Below are positions 15,965 through 18,116 of a stretch of 18,116 nt of DNA, piece after piece. A model generated the notes under the pieces. That model was given only the letters and a program-made list of their open reading frames with translations. It did not search any database and was not told the origin of the DNA. The stretch's first letter is position 1. The number at the start of each line of letters is the position of its first letter. This stretch comes from Alphaproteobacteria bacterium (GTDB taxonomy: Bacteria; Pseudomonadota; Alphaproteobacteria; Puniceispirillales; UBA1172). The stretch covers positions 9,598 to 27,713 of the forward strand of contig JAGWAQ010000016.1 of NCBI GenBank assembly GCA_021296375.1. The letters are read 5' to 3'. The position numbers and the translations under genes are program-made.

Positions 15965-17083
15965 ATGATCCGTGAAGACCTTGACGTCAGTCTCGACAAT
16001 ATTCGCCGCACCGCCACCACCGTGGTCAGCGGAGCGGTTTCAAGGCTGAGTGATGAGAACAGCCATGATTACGAAGACGCCTGCAGCCATGACGACAGCC
16101 CCAATACCGACATGAATGTTGAGGCTAATGACAAGGACGTCAAAGGCTATGGCAAATACCGCAAGGTCAAACGCACCTGCTATTCCACAGAAGTCAGCAT
16201 TGCCACGGCCGATTTCAATTTTGCTGATGACGGCAAGGGCAATGAGACCGGCACACTGTCGGCGGTCTATGCACAGGAACGCACGACCGGCGAGCTTTAC
16301 AGCAAATACGGCCGCTACATCGAGCTGAGCGTCCAGAACCGTGAGCAGACCAAAAAGGACAAGGGCGAGATCGACACCGTGCGCGTCAATATCGGCGGCT
16401 ACATGGTCTATCGCGCCGCCGCCAGCACCTTCCTGTCGAGCTACATCACCTTCGGGGGGTCACAATCGACCTATGACATGACGTATGAGACTGTCAAATC
16501 CACCGGTTCCTACCTTGCCTTTAACATCGGCACGGGCATCGGTTTGACGGGCGAGATGAAGGGCGAATACGTCAAGTTCGCGCCCAATGTTTCGATCGAC
16601 CTGATCGCCACGGGCCACCCCACCTTCAAGGGGGATTTCAAGATCACCGGCAAAACCTACAAGCGGGATATCGAGCAAAATATCCTGCATAAAGCGACCC
16701 TGAGCTTTGCCCCGAAATTCCAGATTTACTCAAGCAACCGGTTCGCGGAAGCCGGATCAGTGACGACGCTGGCGCCTTCGATTTTCTGCGCTTCCGGCTC
16801 GCTCAACACCGAATGCGGCTATTCCGTGCTGGCGGAAAATGTCACCCGAAACATCATGGGGACGGATTTGACCACAAGACTGGGCTATGAAGAAATTGGC
16901 GATATGTCCACCACCAGCCTCAGCCTGAAGGCCAATACCTATCTGTTCGACAACACCTTCATCCGCGTTGGCAATGAAATCTCCGCCAAGCGCGATAAAC
17001 CGAAAGCGCCGTCAAGCACCACCACCACCGTGACGTCGGACCCTTACATGTCCTATAAACTCTATATCGAAATGTTGTATTAG
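15965..17083 (+). CDS. C-terminal part: helical linker and autotransporter-like outer-membrane beta-barrel
   Basis: The first ATG after the TGA opens this 372-aa frame, but the same frame is already open from 15782 and completes the eleventh Calx-beta module. No Shine-Dalgarno sequence precedes 15965 (the region is GCC repeats) and there is no signal peptide, so independent expression is unlikely. Residues 1-30 continue an Ala/Arg-rich helix (RRTATTVVSGAVSRL), like the linker that threads autotransporter barrels. From about residue 95 there are amphipathic strands with alternating hydrophobic residues and frequent GY, YI and GG turns. The end SYKLYIEMLY has hydrophobic residues at -3, -5, -7 and -9 and a terminal Tyr, the classic outer-membrane sorting signature. 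Four cysteines form two local pairs (DACSH/RTCYS and IFCAS/TECGY). Role: membrane anchor and translocator of the passenger. Confidence 0.7.
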   Translation: MIREDLDVSLDNIRRTATTVVSGAVSRLSDENSHDYEDACSHDDSPNTDMNVEANDKDVKGYGKYRKVKRTCYSTEVSIATADFNFADDGKGNETGTLSAVYAQERTTGELYSKYGRYIELSVQNREQTKKDKGEIDTVRVNIGGYMVYRAAASTFLSSYITFGGSQSTYDMTYETVKSTGSYLAFNIGTGIGLTGEMKGEYVKFAPNVSIDLIATGHPTFKGDFKITGKTYKRDIEQNILHKATLSFAPKFQIYSSNRFAEAGSVTTLAPSIFCASGSLNTECGYSVLAENVTRNIMGTDLTTRLGYEEIGDMSTTSLSLKANTYLFDNTFIRVGNEISAKRDKPKAPSSTTTTVTSDPYMSYKLYIEMLY

Positions 17084-17092
17084 AGACGCGCC

Positions 17093-17551
17093 ATGAAAGA
17101 GATGTTCATGACCAGACCACTCAAGATGATGACACTGCTGACGGGGCTGTTAACGGCGGCCCTCGTTGTCGGCGGTGCCGTCACCCCTGCCGGCGCCACC
17201 ACTGTTAAGGAAATGCACCTCATGTGCCGTGATTACGAGCGCAAGAAATTCACCGTGCTGACCAAACCCCATGCCTATTGCGCCGGGTATTTCCAGGGCC
17301 AGATCCAGACCAGCGAGGCGCTCTGCAAGACCCTGAAAATCCTGTACCGCGAAAAACCCGACCAGCGTGATGTCATCATGGGGACCGCGTCGCTGTTCGC
17401 CAGCGGCGCCACCGCCGAAGATTACCGCGAGGTCATCGCCGGTTTTGTCGACTGGGCCGAAGGCAAAAGCCAGTTCGCCGATAAAAACCCGTCGATCTTC
17501 ATGAACGAGTATCTGCCCGGCACCTGGCCCTGCCGCCCTGACCTGCCTTAG
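17093..17551 (+). CDS. Small secreted cysteine-containing protein, Rap1a/Tai-like (tentative)
   Basis: A 152-aa exported protein. A Sec signal peptide (hydrophobic MMTLLTGLLTAALVVGGAV, cleavage near AGA) precedes a mature domain of about 120 residues with four cysteines (LMCRDY, YCAGYFQG, LCKTL, WPCRPD). The pattern CxGYxxG, a later FVDWAE helix and a terminal PC resembles Rap1a/Tai-type periplasmic proteins, some of which are immunity proteins to secreted effectors. The assignment is by eye and tentative. ATGs at 17093, 17102 and 17108 are all possible; the last has AAAGAG 6 nt before it. The gene begins 9 bp after the barrel stop, so it is probably co-transcribed with the autotransporter. 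It could be a periplasmic helper for it or an unrelated envelope protein. Confidence 0.72.
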   Translation: MKEMFMTRPLKMMTLLTGLLTAALVVGGAVTPAGATTVKEMHLMCRDYERKKFTVLTKPHAYCAGYFQGQIQTSEALCKTLKILYREKPDQRDVIMGTASLFASGATAEDYREVIAGFVDWAEGKSQFADKNPSIFMNEYLPGTWPCRPDLP

Positions 17552-17729
17552 GTTTTTCACCGGTTAAGAGTTTCTTCATCTTTCTTTGTTAAGATAGCTG
17601 TCGTGCGTTGGTTTCCTGAAACGTGAACCGCTTTGCTTGCATTCCTTCTTTTTCACCTCTTCGGTTGAACCACCTATGTTGTCGTAAAAGAAATACAACG
17701 CCGCCCGATAAGCTTGGATAACAGCGCTC
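17552..17729. other. AT-richer intergenic region
   Basis: These 178 bp hold no gene I can support. There are pyrimidine-rich stretches (TTTCTTCATCTTTCTTTG) and a weak inverted repeat GTTGT/ACAAC around an A-rich loop near 17680-17701. No convincing promoter or terminator was seen. Base composition changes here toward AT and stays so to the window end. Confidence 0.4.
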
Positions 17730-18116
17730 ATGGCCCATTGTATTTTCATCCACCGACCTGATTCCATTTATGATGATGTACCGTCGGAACGGTATCAATT
17801 CCCTCGGATATATTTAAGCCGAGCCCAAGAAAGTGTGAATGACTGGATCATTTACTATGAGCCAACAAAAATAAAACACACAAAAGGCTATTTTGCCGCC
17901 GCCAAAGTCCAGCAGATTATCCAAGACCCCCACCATGACGATATGTTTCTGGCCATCATTGAACCTGGCACCTACCTTGATTTTGGGGATAGTGTAGGAT
18001 TTAGAGTCAATGGTGAAGTTGCTGAGCGAGAACTTCTCAATGAATATGGAAAACCATCTGCGAACAAGCGATCAGCCATACGTATTTTATCGCCGGAAGA
18101 TTTTAACCGCATCATC
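17730..18116 (+). CDS. HNH-endonuclease-like protein, N-terminal part (cut by window end)
   Basis: An open frame of 129 codons with no stop before the window ends. The N-terminus has FIHRPDSIYDDVPSERYQFP, then YLSRAQESVNDWIIYYEP, GYFAAAKVQQI and YLDF. This is the pattern I know from the N-terminal region of putative HNH restriction-type endonucleases, whose catalytic HNH motif lies further downstream. That part is outside the window, so nuclease function is unverified. Codon use is noticeably more AT-rich (AAA, ATA, TTA, CGA) than in the genes to the left, suggesting recent transfer. The ATG at 17730 has only a weak GGA-type ribosome site. If the assignment is right, it may be a solitary restriction enzyme or the first gene of a defence locus. 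Confidence 0.55.
   Translation, partial: MAHCIFIHRPDSIYDDVPSERYQFPRIYLSRAQESVNDWIIYYEPTKIKHTKGYFAAAKVQQIIQDPHHDDMFLAIIEPGTYLDFGDSVGFRVNGEVAERELLNEYGKPSANKRSAIRILSPEDFNRII

Larger units (their letters stand above)
12104..17083 (+). pseudogene. Whole autotransporter frame with Calx-beta passenger and beta-barrel, interrupted by one TGA
   Basis: Read as one unit, this frame has a signal peptide, eleven Calx-beta modules, a helical linker (about 15923-16060) and an outer-membrane barrel ending in an aromatic residue at 17083. That is the domain order of a classical type V autotransporter. The only interruption in 1,660 codons is TGA at 15779. It falls between AGST and RTIAIPIP, where module 8 continues AGST-E-QVITVDV, so the protein fold resumes with no frameshift. 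At least six neighbouring genes end in TGA, so the organism does not decode TGA as an amino acid throughout. A fresh nonsense mutation, a sequencing error or local readthrough are the options. Marked as pseudogene only to record the whole frame; it may be functional. Confidence 0.6.

Noticed and set aside
17576..17798. Two small minus-strand frames near the HNH-like gene
   Set aside because: No ribosome site, overlapping each other and antisense to the start of the HNH-like gene; composition gives no support.

Overview
The window looks like a chromosomal segment of a GC-rich Gram-negative bacterium, most likely an alphaproteobacterium. This is inferred from the gene families, the dense overlapping operons and an outer-membrane autotransporter; no rRNA or other taxonomic marker is present. 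No tRNA, rRNA, CRISPR array or insertion sequence was seen.

Positions 1-9476 form a catabolic island. On the + strand, an RpiR/SIS-type regulator (13-900) overlaps by 4 bp a Rieske non-heme iron oxygenase (897-1982). Converging on them is a tightly packed minus-strand operon, read from 7055 down to 2015: aldehyde dehydrogenase, luciferase-like flavin monooxygenase, alpha/beta hydrolase and a thiamine-diphosphate enzyme of the acetolactate synthase / sulfoacetaldehyde acetyltransferase type. A LysR regulator (7184-8029) is divergent from the aldehyde dehydrogenase across a 128-bp gap. That gap holds back-to-back promoter-like sequences and a T-N11-A LysR-type box. The LysR gene is followed by an amidase (8073-9476). 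Together the enzymes could oxidise, cleave and hydrolyse one small organic (probably nitrogen-containing) substrate, which the sequence does not identify. No Rieske reductase and no transporter lie in the window.

Positions 9514-10524 carry two ordinary genes: a small CxxC zinc-ribbon protein and a beta-class carbonic anhydrase. Positions 10712-11893 encode a secreted protein of unknown function made of two diverged copies of one domain.

Positions 12104-17083 are the most notable part. One continuous reading frame of about 1,660 codons encodes a signal peptide, eleven tandem Calx-beta modules of about 110 residues, a helical linker and a C-terminal outer-membrane beta-barrel with a classic terminal aromatic signature. 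The layout is that of a giant autotransporter adhesin. The frame is broken by exactly one in-frame TGA (15779-15781) in the middle of the eleventh module, so gene callers see two genes. The mature passenger has no cysteine and a single lysine. Ten bases downstream is a small secreted Rap1a/Tai-like protein (17093-17551). The right end (17552-18116) is visibly AT-richer and holds the start of an HNH-endonuclease-like gene cut by the window edge, possibly the border of a defence or horizontally acquired segment.
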